In this document: positions 34,883 through 46,926 of the stretch, in pieces
How the letters are laid out: the number at the start of each line of letters is the position of its first letter
How positions within the stretch are numbered: position 1 is the first letter of the stretch
Source: Synaphobranchus kaupii
Lineage: Eukaryota; Chordata; Actinopteri; Anguilliformes; Synaphobranchidae
Direction of reading: 5' to 3'
Length of the DNA stretch: 64,000 nt
Assembly (NCBI GenBank): GCA_029718625.1
Contig: CM056391.1
Span: 1,604,165-1,668,164, forward strand
Made by a program: the position numbers and the translations under genes
Notes under the pieces: generated by a model
Seen by the model: only the letters and a program-made list of their open reading frames with translations
Database searches by the model: none
What the model was told of the DNA's origin: nothing

Positions 34883-36363
34883 GAGAGGCCCACCCGTCCT
34901 GTGTGTTCCTTCATTCATATGTGTTCTTCCTCACATGCTGATTTCTGTCCTGAGCCCGTCTCTTGTTTTGTCAATTGGAACTCAAGAGTCTCCAGTGCCA
35001 CTGCCCAATGAGGACAAGCCCCTTGCGTCACATGACATGCTGAGTCAGCGGGGAACCGATGGAACATGATGAGAGAGCTCACGGTATTGAGGAGATGATG
35101 AGGCGATGAATTATACAATTTCACAGAGACAGAGTGACTGTATAGAAGAACATCTTCTCACAAAGGACATTATCTTTCTTTGTCTCACTGGTCTTGGAGT
35201 GTCACAGTAAAGAATTGTGGGTAGGATTGGGGGGGGGGGGGGGGGGGGGGGGGTGTGTTAAGTAATGTGCGTTATAGAGACTCCAGCTCCCCCCTCTGGT
35301 CCTCTGTTACAGAAATGTAGATGAGAGAAAACATACACAAGGCATACTGTATTACTTGTTGTTTTTTATTTCACAATAAATAATAATAGCTCTATAAAAT
35401 AAACATAAATCCCTAATCCTTGTTTTTTAATATGATTTACAATTTGAACACTGCCTTAATAATTGTATTACAATCGCATTAAACTATCAATTTTACTGTA
35501 TATACATTTTTCCAGCATAAACTAAACTATCTTTTCTCTTTGTTATTTTTCTGGAACTGCCACACCATAACATTGTATTCAAGTAAACTGGCTTCCCAAC
35601 GCTTGTTAAATAAACAATGGAAGAGTGCTACATAAATCTTTCTGATGGCTGTAATGTACCTCAGATTATGTCGTCTCTATTTCTAAAAATGTAAATATTA
35701 ATCAAGAAAATATCTGCATAATTTAAAAATATAGATGTTTGTAATTTATGTTTTTATTAAATAGAAATAAAACTATGAATTGGTCCCCTTTGTACATTGG
35801 AAAAATAAAGAAATCTCCCTTAGAGACTCTAGGCTTAGAGTAAGCATCAGAGGTACTAGCATTGTGTCAAAGTATCAGAGGTCATTCTAAACAAATACAT
35901 TAACTGAACCATGCAATTAGTAACTGGAAACAATATATATAATTTACCTCTCCCTTCGTTAGTTCTGTCTCCCTTAGTCTCCCCTGTATTAGTAGTACTT
36001 GTTTTTTTTACAAAAAGCAGTCTATCCACACAATAATTAATTTCCTGCAGAACAGGAAGTGATGCAATAATAGGCCTGTGACTTCATGACTGTACCCCTG
36101 GTTGGAATGGCAACCCCTGAGCTGTTGCAACAGTGAGAGTCTCTACCATTCATTGTGCAAACGAAACATGAATGGTGAATTGTCAACACTCGTTGACAGA
36201 ACACTTTGGAGTAAGCCTTGATTTTTTTAATACAAGCCATATTATTCCCGCACCCCTTCTGTCCTGCACACACACACACACACACACACTGTAATTTTTG
36301 ATTTTGATGCTCAAGATTATTTTAACTACCCCTATAAGATAAAAAAAAAAAAAAAAACTTTAA
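34407..36363. other. No gene; AT-rich with simple repeats
   Basis: CA array 34842-34878, G-run 35230-35253, CA 36267-36289 and A-run 36341-36357. No exon-like signal seen. Confidence 0.5.
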
Positions 36364-36960
36364 AGGTTGTATCAGCGATTTTGGGTGGAAACATAAATGA
36401 TTTTTTTCCCCTCACGATCCGCTAGCTGCCCGCCCCATAAGCAGGCCGTCAAAAAACCGCGTCTCTGTAGGCAGCCTATGCTCCGAGATCGTACACAAAA
36501 ACAAATGGTACTACCAACCACTCAAAACCAAAATAAACAGTATTCCAACCAATCACAATGATCTGCACAAACGCTAATACTCTTATCTCGCTGAAATCTT
36601 GACGGATTTACAAACGGTTTGGTTTCTTACAAACGTTATTAACGTGGTTATAATTCTGGACGCTTGAACACTATTTTTTAAAACATAACATAATTATTCA
36701 TAAGTATGTTTGTTTGGGATTTCGCTTCAGAAGTGACGTCACGTTTGTGCAGATCATTGTGATTGGTTGGAATACTGTTTATTTTGGTTTTGAGTAGTTG
36801 GTAGTACCATTGTTTTTGTGTACGATCTCGGAGCATAGGCTGCCTACAGAGACGCGGTTTTTTGACGGCCTGCTTATGGGGCGGGCAGCTAGCGGATCGT
36901 GAGGAAAAATCAGATGAATGTGATCATTTATGTTTCCACCCAAAATCGCTGATACAACCT
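36364..36960. mobile_element. TTAA-flanked fold-back element next to the pnp stop codon (597 bp)
   Basis: Flanked by TTAA (36360-36363, 36961-36964). Arms of about 200 bp start AGGTTGTATCAGCGATTTTG and end CAAAATCGCTGATACAACCT. Same end style and target as the 4396-5045 element, hence piggyBac/Kolobok-like MITE. It lies 62 bp past the pnp stop, and the first AATAAA on the minus strand is inside it (36783-36778). Confidence 0.88.
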
Positions 36961-37022
36961 TTAACAAAAAAAAACTAAAAAAACAAAACTGAAAATGCCA
37001 GTTTGTGCAGGTAGGGGGCGCT

Positions 37023-37219
37023 CTAAATCTTGGCCAGCAGGCCGCTGACCAGTCTTTGCAGCACCAGGGCCCTCTTTGTGGTAGTCTGCAGGACCTCCTC
37101 GTGATTGGCCCGGTCCTCACTGGAGTAGTCCATCACTGCCTTGTTGGTGATGAGAGAGAGGCCAAAGACACGCAGGCCACAGTGGCGGGCAACAATGACC
37201 TCTGGGACTGTACTCATTC
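37023..37219 (-). CDS. pnp: pnp coding exon 6 (C-terminus and stop)
   Basis: Acceptor GTAG, then [32 protein letters not shown] and ANHEEVL, ending VSGLLAKI and TAG at 37025-37023. Carries the Met/Ser, Thr/Asn and His residues of the nucleoside pocket. The tail is about seven residues shorter than the human one. Confidence 0.95.
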
Positions 37220-39248
37220 CTACGGGACGGGGGAGAGAAAGAGAGAGAATTTTAAACCACTTGTGACAGTTCAACAATGTTACAAATTTGTATGATGACC
37301 TTATTAAACTACTACCACCAATTTTTAAAGATCAGTGTATAGGCCTATTATATATAAAAGATTAAGGTTTCTCATCAGAAAAAAACGTCTCGTGTCACAC
37401 ACAGCACTCCCCAACAGACCATATTGGGCTAAAAGCTTCTACGTTGCTAACTAGCCTGTAGTATGCATGCCTAACTCTGAATCGGGCAGGTACCAAGTCC
37501 TGTTAGAACCTACACTGGGTCTATAGACACAATCCCCTTAATCTCCTTCGGGTAATCCAGATTAGCCATTCGAGACATAAAATTGAGCAAAATTTGTAAA
37601 AGTACACTTTTAATTTCCCTTTACTACACACAAAACTGCACATCACATAATGGCAACACATAATATATCCACAAATCTAGAAGTGGAGAGTAACGAATTA
37701 CAACTATTCCCGTTACTGTAATTGAGTAGCCTTTCCATGTAGTTTATACTTGTAGCATAGGACAACTTTTTAAAGTAGGCTATTTTTCAAAGTCAGTAAT
37801 TTTAACTCGTGCGTTACTGAATAGGCTCTGCTTAATAATAAAAGAAAGAACATTATTTGGTTTACACTGAGTCGATGGCAAAAAAAAAAAAAATCGTTGT
37901 TTAGTCTGTGACCAATTAATTCAAAGTTCAGGCATTGCGCCAAAACAGCACAATGAAAATCCAGCGGTGTACACATGGGACAATCGGTTCTTCAGAAAAG
38001 CATCCAATTTTTCGAAGTCAAAGAATTGTGCGGCTCACTAGTAGCTTTCCGTGCGAGCAGAGTATATTCCTTTCTCAAATCGTACGCTTCTCTTAACATT
38101 TTCGCATAAATAAGCTCCATAACACTACTATTTGTGAAGGAGAGCACGGAGGCCGCATCCCCGGACAAGACGAGAAATTGAGAATATCCCGACGGCATTT
38201 GAAGGACGTGTTCGCGTTAAGGCACAAGAGAGGCCACAGTGTCAGGGTGCAGGGTAAGCTTCGCTGCTCTTTGCTTACAAAAACTGCACATCAACTTTGC
38301 ACAAATATATAAAGGTAAGAGTCTATAATAAAATATTAAGCTAGCTAATTAACTTTAGGCTATCTATGTTAGCCCTAATGTTCCGTGGCTAACACCAGTG
38401 TTGTCATTCAAAGATAGCCTACTAGAGGACACAAACATTCGTTTGAAACTTTATCGGCCCCATTGCAAGATTATATTTCTTAGGTAATTCAAATTTATTT
38501 CAGATCATTTTTGCTAGTAGGCCTACAGTAGCCTAGCTGTAAATTTGATCCTAGCAAGATGGTTGCAGACTCGTCCACTTACTTGGTTAGCATATTAGCC
38601 TCGGTTGTAGGGGAGAGGGAGAGGCAGGCTCATCATTCATGCATGAATTTAAAACAACTCATAACCCATTTTTAAGAGAGAATAAAAAATTGCAGGATAT
38701 ATAATATAAGTGTCTTCGTCTCCTGTGCATAAATAAATCAAATCTGGGAGATTTTAGACTTTCTGAAACGTTTAATTCTAATTAGGATACATTTCACCAT
38801 ATGAATTAGGCCTACACCCTGCAGATCTTCTAACACTCGTAGTTTTCTTGGGGTAGGGGGCAGTGAGGGAGTGAAAAAGGCCAAGTAACACAACAAATCA
38901 TTTTACAAAGTACTTTTTAAATAAGCTACTTTTCACTTTAACTTTTACTTGACTCATTTTTAACACCAGTAGTTGTACTTAAATTTGAGTCCAAGTTCAG
39001 CAAAGTAACAGTATTTCTACATGAGTAGGATAATACAATAATCTATTAATTTTAATTAATTTAATTCAGTGCTCTATTCATTTTATTAAATTTTTTTTTT
39101 CATGTTTCCTTTATGCCATTTTAATTTGTTTCTTTTTTACTGTGTCTGGTTGACTATGTCTGTTTTTTTAATCTTTCTCTGTTTTTAAAAATATATATTT
39201 TGTGAAGCACCTCGTGCTGTAGCCGACTGTTGGAAAGGTGCTATACAA

Positions 39249-39279
<31 letters not shown>

Positions 39280-42200
39280 TAGTAGTAGTAGTAGTAGTAG
39301 TAGTATTACTCTTTCCACCCCATGCATAAATCCAACAATAAGAGTCAGAAAATTTGCCAGGAAAAGAGGTGTGTGTGTGTCAGTAATGTGCAGTGTGTAG
39401 CCCCCTCCCTCTGAAGTCCTGTTTAAGTTTAAACTGTTTAATTAACTGTTTTAACTGTTCATTAAAATTAATGGAGATTAAGGATGCATAAACTCAGAGA
39501 CCGCATTCCAGACTAGCCCATAAAAATATACAAAAAAAAAAAACTGTTGAATTGACTAATCCTGAGAACTACTACCAGTGATCTCAAAACTGGAAAGAGT
39601 GTGAAAGAGAGAGAGAGAGAGAGCTTGAGAGAGCGAGTGACTGAGAGAGAGAAGTTACTGCCTCCAGGGTGACTCCTGTTTTTGCTGAAATGCTGACGTG
39701 GTGTTCCTGTTCTGTTGGCCCGCCTACTTGAAGGACACTCGTGCAGACAGAACTCATGCAAGCATTGGTGGTTCAGTGGTAGAATTCTCGCCTGCCACGC
39801 GGGAGGCCCGGGTTCGATTCCCGGCCAATGCATGGATCCTTTTCTCTTTTTTTTCCCCCCCTTCCTTTGCGATACTGCACCACCCTGACAGCAGATACAA
39901 ACATTCTGGAAAGATAACACAAGGTTTTTGCCGTGACAGGGGAATTCTGGGAACTGAGATGAGGCGTGTCCTCAAGCACTCAGCGTAATTCCTCTGGGTC
40001 TGTTACTCTGCTTCTCTTTATATGCAGCAGGCTCACAGCTCAATACTACTGTCGTCCACTTCCCATCATGCAAAGCACTTTATTAGGATCAATCGGTGAA
40101 TTAAGGAGACCCCAAAGACCATTACCTAACTGCACCCCCCGCAGAACTGGGTAATATATCTCTTCTGAAAAAAATTATAATATAATAAAGTTTCATAGAC
40201 AGGAGCAAACGCTGATTTATAACGAGTCTGTTGGTCTGTTGTTGACAGTAAGAATTACGCAGTCCGATTTTACGTACAGCAGAGGCTGCACAGTCAACAC
40301 AGCAATAATGGTGGTGTACATTTAACACCCTAGGGTGTTAGTCCGTGGACTCATACAAGTACCCTCGGGTGTTAAATGTACACTAGCAGTGTTAAATTTA
40401 CACCGCCATTTTTGCTCTGAGTGCATTGCATATATTGACGTGGGATTATATTTCCCTTCTTGGAGTGTAATTCCACACTGCTGAGAGTTTAGATTAATTG
40501 ACCTTTGGGCTCAAAGGTTGACCTCCCTGACTTGGTTGCCGTGACGACTGACCGCCTGCTTTCCAGTGCGTTATTCTTCCTGAGTGTGTGTATCTATCTG
40601 CACTTGTGAAACTGGACCCTTGTCGAAATATAATTTACTCTACCTGGGCATGGGCACCCATCTGACACGTGTAAGTACATTTTCAGGGGGTTTTTGAGTA
40701 GCCAGCCAGGCGAAAAAAAAGTAGCCAGCTAGGGCTGTCGGCAGCGGGGAGACAAATAGTTGCGATGACCATTTTGACAAAACTAATTAGCTTTGAGGTT
40801 TGATATATTTGACAAACCTTGAATATACGTCTAAAAGTAGCCGGCCAAACGGGTGTGTAGTCGGCCATTTACCCTACAGCTGGCCCTTGGGGAACTCCTT
40901 GCATTTTCCATCTCTTTGGAAAAAAAGATGTGTTTCAGTACAATAGTTAATTGGCTGTCTGGGCTATGTACATAATGTATACGTATGGTATATGTATATA
41001 TAAATCATAGAGAATAATATAGATCCTGGGTCTTCAACAGGGGGGTCAGCGGACTACCGGGGGTCCTTGAATGTACCGTAGTAGGTCCCTGGCCAGACTT
41101 GATATGCAATTACTATATATACATTTCAAAATATAAAAACTTAAAAAATATATATACACTACTCACAAAAAGTTAGGGATATTCGGCTTTCGGGTGAAAT
41201 TTCAGGATGAACCTAAAATGCACTATAACCTTTACAGGTGAAATTAATTTGACCTTCTCTAAACTTTTGAATGCACATGTCCAACTATTCAATGTTTCAG
41301 TACTTTTTGCACAACTTGCTGTTCTCTAACAAGGAGCTGAACGGCAAAATTCACAACAGGTGTTTGATCCATGAATCGACCAATATATTTCCTGGTTCAA
41401 TTAGAATTGGTATTTAAACAGTCCTCTTCATCATGCTGTTCACATTTTGACATCATGAGACCAAGACGACACCTAACAATTGATCAACAGTACCTCGCCA
41501 TTGCGAGGCTTCAAACAGGATGTTCTCAGAGGGAAGTGGCCACTGAGCTTAGAGTGTCACAGAGTGTCATCAGCAGGTTGCAACAGAGATACAGAGAGAC
41601 TGGAAGAGTCACAGAAAGGCATAGAAGTGGACGTCCTTTGGCCACATCCCACACTGATGACCGCTTCATTGTGAACAGTGCCCTGCGGAACCGGATGATG
41701 AATGCCACTCAACTCCAGGCACATTTAAGGGAGGTGAGAGGCACCCAAGTGTCACGTCAGACCATTCTAAACCGTTTACATCAGCGTGGTCTGCGTGCTA
41801 GACAACCTGCAAGGGTACCTGACCACACCACCAGGCACAGGCGTCATCGTCTTGCATGGGCCAGGGAGCATTTACGCTGGACGAGGGACCAGTGGGCCTC
41901 AGTGCTGTTCTCTGATGAAAGTCGATTCACGTTGAGCAGAAATGATGGCCGCCAACGATGTTGGAGACGTCAAGGAGAGCGCTATGCATCAGCCACTGTT
42001 GTCACCAGACGACCCTTTGGTGGTGGCGGTGTTACAGTGTGGGCAGGTGTGTCTAGTCAATACAGAACTGCCCTACACTTTGTGAATGGTACAGTGACAA
42101 GCCCATACTACCTGAATAACATCATTAATCCAGTCATTGTGCCCCTGCATGAACAACACAGGCCTAATTTCATCTTCATGGACGACAATGCTCCAGCTCA

Positions 42201-45200
42201 TCGAGGTCGCATCATTAGGGAAAGGCTGCTGGAGACTGGGGTACCTCAAATGGAGTGGCCTGCACTTTCTCCAGACCTGAATCCCATAGAAAACCTATGG
42301 GATCAGCTGACTCACCGCGTAGAGGCTCGTAACTCTGTACCCCAGAACCTCAATGACCTGAGGGCCGCCCTTCAAGAAGAGTGGGATGCCATGCCTCAGC
42401 AGACAATAAGTCGACTTGTGAACAGCATGAGACGTCGTTGTCAAGCTGTAATTGATGCTCAAGGGCACATGACAAGTTATTGAGACATTGACATTTTTGT
42501 TGTGGTATACCCACCACTGTTGTTGGCTTTTGTTTCAATAAATTGTTTGAGATGAGGAAATCACCATTGCATGCTTCTACTTAAATGCCCTACTTTCATG
42601 ATACGTATAATATCACTGTAGCGTGAACTTACATTTTCCATAAATTTCACCCGAAAGCCAAATATCCCTAACTTTTTGTGAGTAGTGTATATAACCCTTT
42701 TGCACTTATGATGGGGGTCCCCTGGATAGCTTTGAGTCTGGGTTGGCATCCCAGGATCAGAGAAGTTGACGTAGATAGATAATGGAAAAATGACCCATGT
42801 TTGCTTCAGATACTATGGATCCGGATATTACTATGTTTTTCCTGACAGCAGCGTTTTGAAACAATGTTGCAGACCGGCTTGGCGGTCAGACGCCAAAGAT
42901 AAAACACCAGCTGTACACAGACGCGAGGCAGGTCTGAGTGTGGGGTCAGAGAGTAAAAGGAGGAAGGGGGACGAAGTGAGGGATGCTGGGAATATTTCCG
43001 CGGGGGAACTGACCGACGGCGTCGGCGCCCAGGGACTGCAGCATCTTGCACTCAGCGATGGTCTCGAAGCTGGGTCCTCCCAGGTTGCAGTACACCCCCT
43101 GCTGGAGGAAGGAGGAACAGCCCTGCTCCTCCGCCGTCTCCTGGGCCAGCTGGAACACTCCCTTGTCGTAGGCGTCCGACATGCAGGGGAACCGCACCCC
43201 AAACCTGGGAAAGGAGGAAAGGAGGTTGTCATAGCGACCCTGTTCACGCTCACACACCCCCTCCCATACCGTCAACGGGTCACATTTCTGTACATCCCAA
43301 ATGCACGTGGGGCCTGGTTTACTAAGAGCTTCATAGAGTGTGCAAAACCTTTTAGCGCACGCAAAACCAATAACATGACTAATGATTGGCCGTGTTATTT
43401 GTTTTGCACCAATCATTTGGTTGTGTTATTAAATTTGTGTGTGCTAAAAGGTTTTGCATGTGCTAAAGGTCTTAGGCCCTCAGTCGTCTGTTTGCACTTA
43501 ATATATTTTATGTGCTGCTCAAACAATCCCGTGCAATTAAACCGAGATTGCCCTTCTTCAACTTCACCGTTCCATCCACAGGTGCTTATGCACTTTCAGA
43601 CTTTCTTCCGTAAACGGATTCATAAAACGCGGATTCAATTTCAGTTACGAGGTGTCAACACTTTCAGTAGTTTGGATCCTGCTTATTTTAACAGTCGGTC
43701 TATAATTCAGTCAATTAAAAGATAAACTCTCTAAAGGAATCATTTTCTATTCTATGGAAAATTAAAGCATTGGTTTATCAGGCTCTGGCATGTGAATATG
43801 TGACGTGTGTGGCACTCAGTTATTTCTGACATGATGTGGCCTTAATCCCTGAACACACAGGGACATTTATAAAGTGTATAGCTAAGAACAACTGACTGCC
43901 TGTTTCAATTCATAATAATTTATCTTGACAGTTTTCATTGTTTCATTGTATAATATATTGGTATTTACTACGTAAATAAAACAACAGTAAAATCTAATTT
44001 TAAAATGCAAATAAGGCCACCTGTCGTCATTGTGGCCACACAGAGGGTTCTGCCCTGCGAAGCCGGGCATGTTGATGTGGTCCTTAATTAGCATGATGTC
44101 TCCCACTTTAAAATCGGGGTTCAGGCCCCCGGCGGCATTGGTGACGATCAGCGTCTTCACTCCGAGCAGGTGAAAAACGCGCACGGGGTACGTCACCTGA
44201 GAGAGAGAAATGGAACGAGAGAGAGGATGAGTACCTTAGTCATCACTGAACTCTCATCCCTGACTTACTGGACCCGCCAATCGTCCAGTGGCTGCCCAAT
44301 GGCCGAACCCCCCCCCCCCCCCCCCCTCCCTCCCCCCCTCAGTTGCTAACATTCCTCACCTTTTGTCTCAGACTCTCACAATGGCAGAATAAACACGCAG
44401 GGCAGTTGGACATGTTGGTTCGGTCCGCACTCTCTTCATGAACCGCTGGCAGTTTTACGGAACTATAATCACTCCCCCCCCCCCCCCGAACAAGGCAGCG
44501 TAAATTCGGCTCGGTTACGTAACCGGTAATCCACGCAATTGCTCACCGGCTCACTCCGGCGGCAGTGAACAATGACAGACACACCCCATCGATTCCTTTT
44601 TTGCGCCGCTGAGCAGATGAGAGAGACGTCTGCTCGCGCTGGCAGGGGGGCTCATGTTTGGGCCGCAGAGCGTTGGCACGGCGACAGATCTGACGAGGAA
44701 GTGGCGATGAGCGCTCAAAACGGGATTTCAAACGGGGGCATTCTGCTGGGTTTCAGTCCGCCATCACGCACTTGCGGTTGCCAGATCAGGCGACTGACGG
44801 GCATAACCCACGAGAAGGGGCTACTCTAGAGGCACCGGTGCGTCATACCCGAAACGGGTCAAAGGTCAACCGTGAGGGCGGGTTAAGGAGATGATTCTTC
44901 AGCCGGGCGTGAAAAGCTAAAGGTCAATGATTAACTTCAAATTTGGCAATTGCTGTGAAAATGAGAAAAGGGTCAACTTGGGTCTGCATCCTGCATCTCA
45001 CAGACTGGAACCTCAGACAAGCAGGTTTACCCTTTAACAGTTCCCTGCTATACAGGCCTCTGCCTGCTCCTTTCTACAATAGCAATGCAGCCTTCATTTA
45101 CAACTACAACTAATAATAGCTTACAACCTTCTATCCATTTTTTTTCTTCTGAATTTGTCACATTTATGAGACCGGTTTAGAATGGTGCGGATAAGTGTGC

Positions 45201-46839
45201 GGGTCCTCTATGTTGGGGAGAGCACAGGCTAGCATGCACGTCCTCGTTAAGTTCGGGAGAGTGTAAGGAATACACCTGCTGAGTGAAGAGGCCCCTCCCT
45301 GGGCGGGTGCGATCAGGGTTTGATCCCGGAGTGGTGTGTCACTGCACCAAAGACGAGTGCTTTAGCTGAATGTGCCGCTAAGTAGGTCAGGTCACACTTA
45401 AAGATCACATCCTGTTGTTCGAGCTGCGCGCCCGCAAGCAGGCGAGTAGGAGCAAACCAGGGCAAGGAGAGGAACATCAAAAGCAGCCAGCTTCCCCCCC
45501 TCTTAGCCGTAACTACCGCGTGACTAATTACCGCGACTAACCACGTAAGACCGAAGCCTCCTCACTCTCACATTGTCTCCACTCTCCGTTTCAGAATGAG
45601 ACGTTGCTTCGTCATTGGACAAACACCACAGCCTCGGAATCAGAGGGGGTTTTGGACAGGGGGATTTTCTCTTTCCATTTTCGACCTATGTTCATGGAGC
45701 CTATAAATCAGTGGCTCTACAACCTAGACCTGGGCCATGTCCGAATCAGCGCAGTTGCCTACTATTGAGTATGCCAGTTGAGTATACTTTTTAAAAAAGC
45801 TGTTAAGTATGTGACAATTATGAAAATTGAGTGTCCTTAATATCCCCGGATGATATACTTATTTCCGGGTTTTCGCTGATAATAGTATGGAGGATTTTTT
45901 TTGTTGCATACTGCATGTCACTAAACAGTATGCAGTGAGCAGTATACAGTATGCTAGTACGCAGTAAACAGGACACAGTAGATAGGGCTCTGAGTTCGGA
46001 TACAGCCCTGTTGCAGCCTGTATGAGGAATATCAGATGCTTCCCTCAGGTTGGATTCCCAGGGTAAAGAGCAATAGATATAAAATCGAATTTAATACCTT
46101 GTGCAATAACCTTGCTAAATGTGCACAATACAATGACAGTGGTGTAGAATAATGGATAGGGGAACTGGGCTTGTAACCTGAAGGTTGTAAGTTTGATTCC
46201 CAGGTAGGACATTGCCGTTCTGTCCTTAAGCACGGTACCTAACCTGATTTGCTTCAGCAAATATCCCGCTGTATAAATGGATGCTATGTAAGGATGCAAA
46301 TAGTTGTGTAAGTTGCTTTGGATAAGAGTGCCTGCTGAATGGCAGTAATATAATGTTTCATTTGCACTAAGCATCATGATCTAGCTACTACCTCCATTCT
46401 GCTATTACATATTCTGTGTGCTGTATTTGTGTACACTGTCATTTTCTTCTATTATGTTATTTGGTGATTGTTGTGTATGTATCATTGTTGTTCTGTCATG
46501 TTTTTACTGTTTTTTAGTACTGCTGTACGAACCGTTTAACTAATAGGGACAATAAAGTAAACTGCGAACGTTGCGGTGACGTTTGTGCGGGGGTGCTGAC
46601 CTTGGCGATGCCGTAGCCCTCGTAGAAGTGGAATCGGCCCTGCATGCAGACGCACTGCTTCCCGTTGAGCTCTCCGAAGACCAGCTGGCCGGCATGTCCG
46701 GGTACTGCACGGGAGGGCAAGAGCAGGGAAGCCATCTTAAAAAAACCTAGCCATACATAGAACTTAAACTTTCCCCAAGACGTGCTGTTTAGACATCCAT
46801 GATTTTATAGAACCTGATCCAGGGGCAGGATACTCATCG

Positions 46840-46926
<87 letters not shown>

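Larger units (their letters stand above)
37220..43013 (-). other. pnp intron 5
   Basis: 5.8 kb. Holds tRNA-Gly (plus strand), the intact Tc1 transposon, a LINE-type tail at 39195-39305 and a small palindrome at 40318-40385 (ACATTTAACACCC and GGGTGTTAAATGT). Confidence 0.9.

Noticed and set aside
42790..43725. 311-codon plus-strand ORF
   Set aside because: Antisense shadow of pnp exon 5 continuing through intron and MITE; no family resemblance.
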